Shown: piece by piece, positions 56,478 through 63,879 of the stretch
Layout of the letters: the number at the start of each line of letters is the position of its first letter
Position numbering within the stretch: position 1 is the stretch's first letter
Source of the DNA: an uncultured Flavobacteriales bacterium
GTDB lineage: Bacteria > Bacteroidota > Bacteroidia > Flavobacteriales > JBLHRE01
Direction: 5' to 3'
DNA: 64,000 nucleotides
Assembly (NCBI GenBank): GCA_937139155.1
Contig: CAKZPI010000018.1
Coordinates: 34,558 to 98,557 of the forward strand
Made by a program: the position numbers and the translations under genes
The notes under the pieces: model-generated
Databases searched by the model: none
The model's input: only the letters and a program-made list of their open reading frames with translations
Told to the model about the DNA's origin: nothing

Positions 56478-56661
56478 GTGTAATAGCTTTTTTAAGTTGA
56501 TCAATTCCTACCCCGAGAATCTGAGCCAGTTTTGACAAATTCTCTTCGGTTGGCAAAGCCTTTCCCTGCGCCCAATTGCTTAGTGTCACTTGACTTACTC
56601 CTAGCTTTTCAGCGATAAATTTCTGTTTTAATCCTTTAGACCTAATGATATCCTTCAGCAC
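56470..56661 (-). CDS. Small Xre/HTH_3 transcription regulator
   Basis: A 63-residue helix-turn-helix protein consisting of one HTH_3 domain: LKDIIRSKGLKQKFIAEKLG then VSQVTLSNWAQGKALPTEEN and LSKLAQILGVGIDQLKK. Such minimal Xre proteins act as repressors of adjacent genes. Its stop overlaps the brxA ATG (ATGGCTAA), so it is translated from the same message as BREX and may tune the core operon separately from the WYL regulator upstream. Confidence 0.88.
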   Translation of the reverse strand: MLKDIIRSKGLKQKFIAEKLGVSQVTLSNWAQGKALPTEENLSKLAQILGVGIDQLKKAITHG

Positions 56662-56720
56662 CTCTTTAATTTTTTTTAAAGCAATGCTGGCAATATAACT
56701 TTTATCGAAGGAATTGTTTA

Positions 56721-57524
56721 TTAATCATTGGTGAATTCATCCAGGCGATTATGAATGTGCTCAACGGTTTCTAAAAATCGTTCATTTAAGATCTCCAAAT
56801 CAAGGATAGACTGTCTCATATCGCTGATGTTTGACAAGATAATATGTTTGTTAGTCATGGATTCATCTGTTTGGTCCGCGTTATCACTTGCAGCCAAATC
56901 TAAGATAGGATCTAGGACTTGCTCTTGGTAAGCTTTTAAATCATCACTGTAAGAAGCGTCGCCTTTCCAGATGCCAAATAATCTTTCGAAGAATAAATCC
57001 ACTGCCGTTTGTGATTTTTGAAGGTCATGCTCGAGGGCTATAGTATTAATGGAAGTATTCAAGGCTCTCTGCCAGGTAACCATTAAACGCTCTAGGTCTT
57101 GATGGTATAAATCCCTATTTGAATAGTATGAGTTATGAAGATCTCGGAAATTATATAATCGCTTAACTTCTAATTGAAAAGATTCGAGGTTGTCAGGTTT
57201 CAATGTGTTAAAAGCAGCATGGAGCTCTTTCAATTCTAAAGCATCTAATAAATAAAGCGGTTGTGGTGATTTCTTTTCTGGCTTAACTATGAATGATAAG
57301 CCCCCCGTTAGTCTATTAATTTCAACATCTGTCTGGCTTTTAAATTTAGGAACTCCTTCAATAATTGCCGTCTTAATTCCTTTGAAATAATTTACAAGGT
57401 CAGTTGCCGACTCCTTTTTCTTCCTTTTCGCGGTGAGTAGATAGAGTAACCAAGCGGTTAGAAAAGCCAGCACGCTTCCGGGGATTTCATAAATTACGTT
57501 GACTAGGAATTCTTTTATGGACAT
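56721..57524 (-). CDS. Unknown one-TM protein in the BREX operon
   Basis: A 267-residue protein with a single N-terminal membrane helix (about residues 11-31, IYEIPGSVLAFLTAWLLYLLT) followed by a basic stretch KRKKKES and a ~220-residue helical cytoplasmic part. No known catalytic motif. It lies 54 nt after the 181-residue unknown gene and 59 nt before the Xre regulator on the same strand, within the presumed BREX transcript. With the three-TM protein at the operon end it gives two membrane proteins in one defence operon. Confidence 0.7.
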   Translation of the reverse strand: MSIKEFLVNVIYEIPGSVLAFLTAWLLYLLTAKRKKKESATDLVNYFKGIKTAIIEGVPKFKSQTDVEINRLTGGLSFIVKPEKKSPQPLYLLDALELKELHAAFNTLKPDNLESFQLEVKRLYNFRDLHNSYYSNRDLYHQDLERLMVTWQRALNTSINTIALEHDLQKSQTAVDLFFERLFGIWKGDASYSDDLKAYQEQVLDPILDLAASDNADQTDESMTNKHIILSNISDMRQSILDLEILNERFLETVEHIHNRLDEFTND

Positions 57525-57578
57525 TCTTCTGATTGATTTTCAAATTACTTAACACTGATCTCAAGTTTCAAAACGAAT

Positions 57579-58124
57579 TTAAGTCGTGATTATAAATTGA
57601 TTCATGTTTTTCTCAAACCACTCAAGGAAAGCTAGGGACTGACTGTACACCTTTTCAACCCGGTCAGTTTGGGCAGAAAAACCTTTTTCATCTTGAAGTT
57701 CAGCTACTTTTCGCTTAATCAAAATAGAGTGATCTCGATGAGTTGTTGACATTTTCCCCGATTCATATTTGATATCAAATTCCGCATCTTTCATTGCTGC
57801 AGCCAATTTTTCTAGATCTATCCGCCCACCTTGTTTACATACTATGGTTAAGGTTCCGACCCTATTCTTACTCAGGTTATGCAGCACATTCATTCCATAG
57901 TTCTGCATAATGAATGGCTTAAAAGTGATCGTTAACGAAGAGCTTGTTAATTGCGCACCCTGTACAAGTTTATCAGTTATTTTAACTCCCAACTCTTGTT
58001 TCTCTAGAAACCAGGAGGTATACTCCTTGTAAAACCTAGTTTTAGGGGTATCAGATTCATTTAGTGTAAGAATCTGTCTTTGTTTTTCTTCGGTCATTCT
58101 ATTCAAGTTTATTGGTTTAATCAT
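57579..58124 (-). CDS. Unknown soluble protein in the BREX operon
   Basis: A 181-residue protein I do not recognise, starting MIKPINLNRMTEEKQRQIL. It has a strand-rich middle (SSLTITFKPFIMQNYG, VGTLTIVCKQGGRIDLEKLAA) and a helical C-terminus (SQSLAFLEWFEKNMNQF). The frame is open further upstream to 58199 but would then overlap the DUF2130 gene; the ATG at 58124 sits 7 nt after that gene's stop and fits operon spacing. Its pairing with DUF2130 suggests a joint role, which is inference. Confidence 0.65.
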   Translation of the reverse strand: MIKPINLNRMTEEKQRQILTLNESDTPKTRFYKEYTSWFLEKQELGVKITDKLVQGAQLTSSSLTITFKPFIMQNYGMNVLHNLSKNRVGTLTIVCKQGGRIDLEKLAAAMKDAEFDIKYESGKMSTTHRDHSILIKRKVAELQDEKGFSAQTDRVEKVYSQSLAFLEWFEKNMNQFIITT

Positions 58125-58131
58125 TTGCTTC

Positions 58132-59364
58132 TCATTCTCCCAGTTCCAAACTCGGCATCTGTGGAATCGCCTTCCCGGCAATCCCCGAAAGGGCACCATG
58201 GAAGCTTCCAGCGTTGAGTTCTATTTTCTCTAACTGCTTTTCTCTTTTGTTCCAGATTCGTTTTATGGAGCGTTTCTCGGAATCTAAGTCTGCTTTCATT
58301 TCCGCAAAGCTTGAAAATAGGTTTTCTAAAATTAGTTTAAACTCATTGCTTGTTAGGTAATCGTAAAGCATCACCATTTTATCGCCCTTGTTTTCTTGGG
58401 AAACAACAACTTGATTCAGCTTCAGAAGCGTTTTCCTTAACAAAGGAGCTAGCAGTTTAAGATCGGAAATTTGGCAAATCCAGATACCATCTTTTTCTCC
58501 AACTGTGGGCATATCCTTGGGCATGGCTTCTGTAACTATAACGCCAATATCCGCACCTTTGGCCACCATATCTGCTTTGAATTTGGCAATCCAGGCAGGC
58601 TTAAATTCTTTGGTTCGTTTTGACTCGTAGTACATGGTTCCAATTGGGTTTCCTAAAGCTTTATTCACATGCTGAAGACAATCGGCACCATTGGCACCCT
58701 TCTTTATTTCCTCTATTTCATCTGTTGGGAAGGTAGCTTCTAGGTATTCCTCAATTAACAACTCCTGAGCTTCGCCCTGCAATTGCATCGAGCCTTGTTC
58801 CTGTTTGCGCTTCATTTCATTGGTAAGCTCAGTTTGCTGCTGCAGTTTGATTTCATACTCTTTGAGCTGTTGCTGGTATTTTTCTTCTGCCCGCTGGTTC
58901 ATTTGTTTGCTCCGTTCTTCTAATACCTTGTTCAGCTTCTTTTCGGCTTCGTATTCAGCAGTTTCTTTCGCCTCATTGGCTAAACGCTTTAATCGTTCTG
59001 ATTCCGCCTTAACTTTAGTTAGCTCTTTCTGGGCCTTGGATTTCTCAGCAAGCTCTTCTTTCAAGAGTCTCACCTCCTCAGAAGATTCTTCAATCAGCTG
59101 TTTTTTAATTCTATCCTGCATCTGCCTTTTCTCAGTCAACAGCTTTGCTTGAACGGCTTCTTCAATGGCTAAAGCTTGTTCTTTCTGCTGCTTTTTAAGT
59201 TCAGCTTCCTTTGCTTGAAGTTGCTCAGAGCGTTCTTCAAATGCTTTTTTCTCGGCATCTAACTTGGTTTGATAATCCTTTTTGTATTTTATCTCTAATT
59301 TATGAGAGAGCACATGGTTAACATCTATTTCATGGTCGCAATTAGGGCAATTAATGGTATCCAT
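58132..59364 (-). CDS. DUF2130 protein with PD-(D/E)XK-like motif
   Basis: A 410-residue protein of the DUF2130 family. Residues 6-9 CPNC form a short zinc-knuckle-like start, residues about 25-195 are a long Gln/Glu/Lys coiled coil, then the domain: GEAQELLIEEYL (about 196-207), GANGADCLQ with Asp 228, and GTMYYESKRTKEF with Glu 247-x-Lys 249, followed by ADIGVIVTEAMP. This arrangement is that of the PD-(D/E)XK nuclease fold, to which DUF2130 has been related. First gene of the minus-strand operon that leads into BREX; divergent from the WYL regulator. A DNA-targeting accessory of the system is plausible but unproven. Confidence 0.82.
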   Translation of the reverse strand: MDTINCPNCDHEIDVNHVLSHKLEIKYKKDYQTKLDAEKKAFEERSEQLQAKEAELKKQQKEQALAIEEAVQAKLLTEKRQMQDRIKKQLIEESSEEVRLLKEELAEKSKAQKELTKVKAESERLKRLANEAKETAEYEAEKKLNKVLEERSKQMNQRAEEKYQQQLKEYEIKLQQQTELTNEMKRKQEQGSMQLQGEAQELLIEEYLEATFPTDEIEEIKKGANGADCLQHVNKALGNPIGTMYYESKRTKEFKPAWIAKFKADMVAKGADIGVIVTEAMPKDMPTVGEKDGIWICQISDLKLLAPLLRKTLLKLNQVVVSQENKGDKMVMLYDYLTSNEFKLILENLFSSFAEMKADLDSEKRSIKRIWNKREKQLEKIELNAGSFHGALSGIAGKAIPQMPSLELGE

Positions 59365-59401
59365 TTGGTTTATAATTTTGGGTTAATGGTTAATAACAGA
59401 G

Positions 59402-59409
59402 CAAAGATG
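59402..59409 (-). promoter_or_regulatory. Possible -7 element of the BREX operon
   Basis: Minus-strand CATCTTTG, one base off TAnnTTTG, 38 nt before the DUF2130 ATG and 7 nt downstream of the inverted repeat at 59417-59439. Weak on its own; context makes it plausible. Confidence 0.35.
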
Positions 59410-59416
59410 AGTACCC

Positions 59417-59439
59417 ACTACGCATTTTAAGTGCGTAGT
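59417..59439. promoter_or_regulatory. Inverted repeat, probable WYL-regulator operator
   Basis: Perfect 8-bp arms ACTACGCA and TGCGTAGT separated by 7 nt (TTTTAAG), in the 101-bp region between the divergent WYL gene and the DUF2130/BREX operon. Its place directly upstream of a weak -7 element fits a repressor that also controls itself, like BrxR in characterised BREX systems (inference). Confidence 0.7.
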
Positions 59440-59465
59440 TAAATGAAATTGATTATTCTTGATGC

Positions 59466-60434
59466 ATGGGAGTTACAAAAGATGCCTTAGGAAGGATTAG
59501 AACCATAGATAAATGCTTGCAGAATAACCTGCGCAAATGGACATTGGAAGATTTGCGTCGAGCTTGTAGTAAGTACCTAATAGAAGAAAACGACAGACAA
59601 TCTGAGGTAGCGGTGCGCACAACCCAAAAGGATTTGGAACACATGCGCAATGGAAAGTTCGGCTATGACGCACCTATTGAGGTCTATGAGCGAAAGTACT
59701 ACCGATACACTGATCCTAACTTTACAATTTATGATCAGCCCATTGGAAAAGAGGAGATGTCCATACTTCGAGAGGCGATGGATGTTTTAGTTCAGTTTAA
59801 ATCCTTCTCCTTGTTTGATGAGTATCAGGGTGTACTAAAGAAGCTTGAGGATAAGATTTTCAGAGAACAGGGAGCAAAACCGATTGTACACCTTGAATCA
59901 AATCCACATTTGAAAGGATTGGAATTTCTTGATACGCTTTACCATGGTATTTTAAACCGGTTGGTTCTTCGAATCAATTATCAACCATTCAATCAAAACT
60001 CACCATCGGAATGGGTTTTCCATCCCTTACTTCTAAAGGAGTATAACAATAGGTGGTTTTGCATAGGTCACTTAGACCAAGACGAACGAATTGCCAACCT
60101 TGCCATTGATCGAATTCAGAAAATTGAACCTGACTTTACTGTAGATTATGAAGATTTCGATTTTGATGGCGAGCAATACTTTAAACATGTCATAGGGGTG
60201 TCTGTGAATCCAGCTTTTCCTCCCAAGGACGTTTACATTAGTGCTGATGCTAATTCTGCGCCCTACATTGAAACCAAGCCATTGCATGCATCACAAGAGC
60301 TCGTTGAGCGATTTGAAGATGGAAGTTGTAGGTTTAAGCTTTTCATTCAACCCAACTATGAGTTTAAAAGCAGGATTCGTAGTTTTGGGGAAGGTGTTGC
60401 AATAGAGCGCCCAGCAGCTAACCAACAAGATTAA
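59466..60434 (+). CDS. WYL-domain transcriptional regulator (BrxR-like)
   Basis: A 322-residue regulator. N-terminal winged HTH (about 1-85: ALGRIRTIDKCLQNNLRKWTL, SEVAVRTTQKDLEHMRNG) of the Bacteroidota WYL type, PIEVYERKYYRYTDPNFTIYDQP, then a WYL domain (about 155-240) with LRINYQPFNQNS and FHPLLLKEYNNRWFCIGH in place of the usual W-Y-L patch, and a C-terminal WCX-like extension. WYL proteins bind nucleic acid ligands and often repress defence islands; BrxR is the known example for BREX. Divergent from the operon across a perfect inverted repeat. Confidence 0.88.
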   Translation: MGVTKDALGRIRTIDKCLQNNLRKWTLEDLRRACSKYLIEENDRQSEVAVRTTQKDLEHMRNGKFGYDAPIEVYERKYYRYTDPNFTIYDQPIGKEEMSILREAMDVLVQFKSFSLFDEYQGVLKKLEDKIFREQGAKPIVHLESNPHLKGLEFLDTLYHGILNRLVLRINYQPFNQNSPSEWVFHPLLLKEYNNRWFCIGHLDQDERIANLAIDRIQKIEPDFTVDYEDFDFDGEQYFKHVIGVSVNPAFPPKDVYISADANSAPYIETKPLHASQELVERFEDGSCRFKLFIQPNYEFKSRIRSFGEGVAIERPAANQQD

Positions 60435-60446
60435 AAAAATAATATT

Positions 60447-61457
60447 ATGGGAAGAGAAGTGTCCATTTTTGCAGATTACCATCAAAAGGAAAATTCCTTA
60501 ACGAACTATTGTGGATTGTTAATGAAGCTCATTTATCAGGAAAGTCCTGGGAAATTTGAAGAGTTACTGGCAGCATTGGTATCCAGCGAAGCTGGAGTTA
60601 AAGTTGGCCCAAATTTCACCCAACAAACTAAGAAGGCAAATAGTATTCCCGATTTATCTATCGTTCAGAAATCTTTTTCAATATTCTTTGAAACCAAAAC
60701 CACAGATTGGTTTTACGATGAGCAAATCGAACGGCATTTGGAAGGATTTAATAGCAAAACAGATCACAAGGTGCTTTTTCTTTTGTCAAATTTTGAGGAA
60801 GATGATTTAGAAAAGCGATTTCAGGACTCCATTCATAAGGCTAAGCATAAGGGTATTCACGTTCAACCGATAACATTTGAAGACTTAGTTGGTTCTATGG
60901 AGGTAGTTTGCGATACAGATTACCTCCTTGGTCTACTTGATGAGTTCAAGGTTTACCTAGACCGAAATGGTCACCTTCCTAAATGGAAGTATTTACTTGA
61001 CGTGGTAAGTTGCTCAGGTACTATGCATGAAATTGACAATGAGGTATACATGTGTCCAGATACGGGCGGACCTTACAGTCATAGAAGAGCAAAATATTTT
61101 GGGCCTTATGCTGAAAAGGAAGTAAACCGAATATTTGAAATTAAGGCGGTTGTGGCGATAGATAAATGTTTGTCTAATGGTGAGGTAAGATGGAAAAATT
61201 CATCAATTGATGGAAAAGAATTGATTGAAGAAGCTAAACAAAAGATCCGATTATGGGAGAATCGTGTTGAGGAGAACAAGTCTTCCCCCTTACAGGTATT
61301 CTTATTAGGGAATGGTGTAACCACAAAATTCGAAAAAGAAACTTCTGGCGGCATGATGCAGTCGAAGAAGTATTTTTGGGATATAGCAATTGACTGCAAT
61401 TCCTCACAGGATCTCGCCTCAAAACTTGATGGGAAGAATTGGGGTGAGTTTTCATAA
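60447..61457 (+). CDS. PD-(D/E)XK-like nuclease candidate
   Basis: A 336-residue protein without a family name I can assign. The N-terminal ~150 residues look like a restriction-endonuclease fold: helix with FEELLAALVSSEAG, then IPDLSIVQKSFSIFFETKT, where Asp 69 and Glu 82-x-Lys 84 fit the PD-(D/E)XK active site, followed by DHKVLFLLSNF. The C-terminal half contains GGPYSHRRAKYFGPYAEKEV and IRLWENRVEEN and may recognise substrate. It starts 12 nt after the WYL regulator on the same strand, so regulator and nuclease are probably co-expressed opposite to BREX. Confidence 0.7.
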   Translation: MGREVSIFADYHQKENSLTNYCGLLMKLIYQESPGKFEELLAALVSSEAGVKVGPNFTQQTKKANSIPDLSIVQKSFSIFFETKTTDWFYDEQIERHLEGFNSKTDHKVLFLLSNFEEDDLEKRFQDSIHKAKHKGIHVQPITFEDLVGSMEVVCDTDYLLGLLDEFKVYLDRNGHLPKWKYLLDVVSCSGTMHEIDNEVYMCPDTGGPYSHRRAKYFGPYAEKEVNRIFEIKAVVAIDKCLSNGEVRWKNSSIDGKELIEEAKQKIRLWENRVEENKSSPLQVFLLGNGVTTKFEKETSGGMMQSKKYFWDIAIDCNSSQDLASKLDGKNWGEFS

Positions 61458-61750
61458 AATTTTTCTCCGATAAGTGAAGCAAGCATTCTGAACCTATGAA
61501 ATGGGATATCAATTTTAACTTAGGACCAACTAACTCAACCAAAGTTCAGCTTGTGCATTGGACCGATGATAAGGTTAAGAATATGCTTTACTTACAGTCT
61601 AGGTTAAAACTACGTGCAAAGGAGGTGTGACTTGAAAAGCCTATATACTAAGGCCGTATATGCCTTGGTTTAATATTCCGTTTAAACCTCTATTTTCGGC
61701 GCTTTTAATGTGTGTATTGGCCCATGTGGCCCTTTAGTTAAACGGATGAT

Positions 61751-61790
61751 TTTGGTTTAGGTTTAAATCTGAATTGAGTTGGCAAAACGC
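61751..61790 (+). repeat. 40-nt direct repeat, copy 1
   Basis: Starts TTTGGTTTAGGTTT and ends GAGTTGGCAAAACGC; recurs at 63872-63911 with one mismatch. It leads directly into the damaged tRNA-Arg copy here and into the inverted repeat at 63912 there. Bases 61458-61750 before it hold no supported gene, only a small AAGGC/GCCTT hairpin near 61650. Confidence 0.8.
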
Positions 61791-61879
61791 TCAGCTGGAT
61801 AGAGCACCTCGGCTAAGCCGAGGCGATCCCAGGTTCGAATCCTGGCGCGATCACCACGGAAACCTCGGTATTTGTTGGG
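61789..61879 (+). repeat. Damaged tRNA-Arg copy (internal att site)
   Basis: GCTCAGCTGGATAGAGCA and the whole T-arm/3' end (GATCCCAGGTTCGAATCC, GGCGCGATCAC) match tRNA-Arg(UCU). The 5' acceptor strand is missing and the anticodon arm is replaced by a 7-bp hairpin CCTCGGC TAA GCCGAGG without a 7-nt loop, so it is not functional. The 3' flank ACGGAAACCTCGGTATTTGTTGG corresponds to the att core with changes. Confidence 0.8.
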
Positions 61880-61940
61880 TCGAATTGCAATTCGACCCGA
61901 CCCCTTAATTCGACCCGACCCTTCAATTCGGCCCAACCAT
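61877..61940. repeat. Palindrome and CGACCC minisatellite
   Basis: A perfect 22-bp palindrome (arms GGGTCGAATTG and CAATTCGACCC, 61877-61898) runs into 17-18-nt units CGACCCGACCCCTTAATT, CGACCCGACCCTTCAATT, CGGCCCAACC. Bases 61896-61929 are repeated exactly at 63753-63786, so this sequence brackets the small TM2 / DUF2752 module. Confidence 0.8.
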
Positions 61941-61990
61941 ATGCATACCTTGGATATATTTCCCACTTAACCTACTGAGGAAGGTGCACA

Positions 61991-62022
61991 AAAAAAGCCG
62001 CCTCATTTAGGAGACAGCTTTA
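61991..62022 (-). terminator. Possible terminator after the TM2 gene
   Basis: Imperfect hairpin AAAGCCGCCTC / GAGACAGCTTT with T-run on the minus strand, 24 nt past the stop of the TM2 protein gene. Confidence 0.5.
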
Positions 62023-62045
62023 TATTTTGAGTTTAAATGGTGCGT

Positions 62046-62438
62046 TTAGAAATTATCAGTAAGAATATTGATAATGTCAACAAGTGCCCAAACTCCACAT
62101 CCACCACCAGTAAGAATGAACAGGATGTTCCAGCCTACGGGTTTTTTCTTGTACCATCTATGGGCAGCAAGAGGCCATAGAAGTACCCAAAGAAGAATGG
62201 TGATAAGTTTCTCATCACCCATATTAGGTGTTTTCTCATCCTTTACCTGATTTACGGTTTCATTTTTCTTCGTGTCATTTACTATTACCTCACCCCTTTC
62301 TTCAGTCGGATTATTGATATTATCAGATGCTTGCTCAGTTTTTTCCTTTTTGTCGTCTATTACAATTGGGAAAGAAGCAAATGTAGGCCCTGCAATAATG
62401 CTTAAGCCAAGGATTAAGGTTAATAAGACTTTTTTCAT
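62046..62438 (-). CDS. TM2-domain membrane protein
   Basis: A 130-residue protein with an N-terminal signal peptide (LLTLILGLSIIAGPTFA), a charged Lys/Glu/Asn-rich linker (about residues 28-75) and a C-terminal TM2 domain: LITILLWVLLWPLAAHRWYKKKPVGWNILFILTGGGCGVWALVDIINIL (two helices joined by a short turn; only its pieces ILLWVLLWPLAAHRWY and GGGCGVWALVDIINIL are diagnostic). TM2 proteins are widespread with unknown function. It belongs to the small module bracketed by CGACCC repeats. Confidence 0.75.
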   Translation of the reverse strand: MKKVLLTLILGLSIIAGPTFASFPIVIDDKKEKTEQASDNINNPTEERGEVIVNDTKKNETVNQVKDEKTPNMGDEKLITILLWVLLWPLAAHRWYKKKPVGWNILFILTGGGCGVWALVDIINILTDNF

Positions 62439-62493
62439 AATAAATGTAATTTAAAGTTAGATTTGCTAAACATATAAATATTTTAGAAATAAT

Positions 62494-63366
62494 ATGATAA
62501 GATGTATAGGCTGGTTAACATTATTTTTCATTCTGGTTTCTCAATTGTCTTATTCTCAATCAAATCCGTTTGAAATGTCTGGGGAGCTCCGTGGCGAAGG
62601 CCTTCGACCCATTCCCTACACAGTTAAGTTGTGGTCAGATGACCAAGGATTCCTTTATGGGAATTCATGGACCAAGACAGAAACTCAAGGAATGATTGTT
62701 TCAAAATTATATGGCCGATTAAATGCTGATGACTCCACCATTAGCTTTAGAGAAATTGGTAATGAGATTCAAAATGAACCTCATGATTCTGTAAGGTTTT
62801 GTTTTATTCATGTAGAGAATCAGAAGATAGTATATAAGAATGAAAATCTCATACTTAATGGAAAGTTTAAGGGATTATTCTCAACCAAGGACCTATGCGC
62901 TAGAGGGGAGCTTATTTTGGTTGGGAAAAGAAATCAATTTGATGCTTTCTTAGGTGTTGAAGATTCAACAAGCCAACAAGTTATTGAATTGCCAAAAGTA
63001 AATGTTCAACCATCTGATGAAGGTCCTTTACAATCTGGAGATGTGCTAAAGCTTGAAGTGTCGACTAATACTTTATACCTATCTATTTGGGATGCTTTTG
63101 ATGAAGATTACGACCTTGTAAGAATTACTCTAAATGAGGTTTTGGTTGAAGATTCCGTTGCTATTTTTAATAAAAGGAAGAAGATGTCCCTAGAGCTTAC
63201 TGAGGGGGTAAACCTTCTGCGTATTGAAGCGCTGAATGAGGGAGTTACACCACCAAATACAATGAATGCTATTATTGCTGAAGGCACGGTACACGAACAT
63301 GAAATTGTTACAAAGCTGAGGAAAGGGCAGTTTGTTGAACTTCTTTTATATCTGGTTGATGATTAA
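62494..63366 (+). CDS. Hypothetical secreted protein
   Basis: A 290-residue exported protein that I do not recognise. Signal peptide about residues 1-21 (IGWLTLFFILVSQLSYS), a mature N-terminal part with FEMSGELRGEGLRPIPYTVKL, IVSKLYGRLNADDSTISFRE, and a C-terminal beta-rich half (LKLEVSTNTLYLSIWDAFDEDYDLVRITLNEVL and MSLELTEGVNLLRIEALNEG), which looks like an immunoglobulin-like strand pattern. Its stop overlaps the ATG of the DUF2752 gene. Confidence 0.6.
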   Translation: MIRCIGWLTLFFILVSQLSYSQSNPFEMSGELRGEGLRPIPYTVKLWSDDQGFLYGNSWTKTETQGMIVSKLYGRLNADDSTISFREIGNEIQNEPHDSVRFCFIHVENQKIVYKNENLILNGKFKGLFSTKDLCARGELILVGKRNQFDAFLGVEDSTSQQVIELPKVNVQPSDEGPLQSGDVLKLEVSTNTLYLSIWDAFDEDYDLVRITLNEVLVEDSVAIFNKRKKMSLELTEGVNLLRIEALNEGVTPPNTMNAIIAEGTVHEHEIVTKLRKGQFVELLLYLVDD

Positions 63367-63688
63367 AAAAGTCAAGTATTTTCTGGAGTCTAGAAAAAGA
63401 CTAGTGGGCAAGTGTTTGTTAATTATTACACTCTTGGCACTAGCTATATTACTGGTTTTACCACCTACGTTTTTTGATGAAGGAGATAGCATATGTCTTT
63501 CCGTTGTTTTGTTTGGTAAAGAATGTTATGCTTGTGGCATGACCCGGGGTGTTCAGCACCTTATTCATTTTGACTTTACGGAAGCTTGGAGCTATAACCC
63601 TTTAAGTTTCATAGTTTTCCCTTTGGCCTTGTATATGATTGGTTTTGAAATACGAAAACGTCTAGCAATCAAGGATGAGGATAAATAA
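63359..63688 (+). CDS. DUF2752 membrane protein
   Basis: A 109-residue membrane protein: TM about residues 18-38 (LLIITLLALAILLVLPPTF), then ECYACGMTRGVQHLIHFDF, where CxxCGMTR is the hallmark of DUF2752, and a second TM (PLSFIVFPLALYMIGFEI). Function of the family is unknown. ATG at 63359 overlaps the stop of the secreted protein gene (ATGATTAA), so the two are probably co-translated. Confidence 0.8.
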   Translation: MIKKVKYFLESRKRLVGKCLLIITLLALAILLVLPPTFFDEGDSICLSVVLFGKECYACGMTRGVQHLIHFDFTEAWSYNPLSFIVFPLALYMIGFEIRKRLAIKDEDK

Positions 63689-63752
63689 ACTGGTTTTGAC
63701 CATAGGTTTAAATTTTCCCCAATAAATTTCTGGCTAATAAGGCTTTGTCGGG

Positions 63753-63786
63753 CCCGACCCCTTAATTCGACCCGACCCTTCAATTC
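63753..63786 (+). repeat. CGACCC repeat, second copy
   Basis: 34 nt identical to 61896-61929. It is followed by a small hairpin (GAATC TTC GATTC) and closes the TM2/DUF2752 module. Confidence 0.8.
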
Positions 63787-63825
63787 AACCCGAAAGAATC
63801 TTCGATTCTTAAAAGTGGTGTAGCT

Positions 63826-63879
63826 AATCCTGGCGCGATCACCACGGAAACCTCAGTATTTGCTGGGGTTTTTTGGTTT
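63826..63879 (+). other. attR-like copy of the tRNA-Arg 3' end
   Basis: 54-nt direct repeat of 37425-37478 with one mismatch, including the last 16-17 nt of tRNA-Arg and its terminator hairpin. With attL it brackets 26.4 kb. The TAGCT before it recalls the tRNA D-arm, as if the middle of a tRNA copy had been deleted. Confidence 0.8.

Noticed and set aside
61496..61630. 44-codon open frame after the nuclease candidate, starting MKWDINFN
   Set aside because: Too short, no homology I recognise, no promoter or ribosome-binding sequence; possible but not supportable.
61789..61879. Functional tRNA (strong T-arm and 3' end)
   Set aside because: The 5' acceptor strand does not pair, and the anticodon arm is a 7-bp stem with a 3-nt loop.
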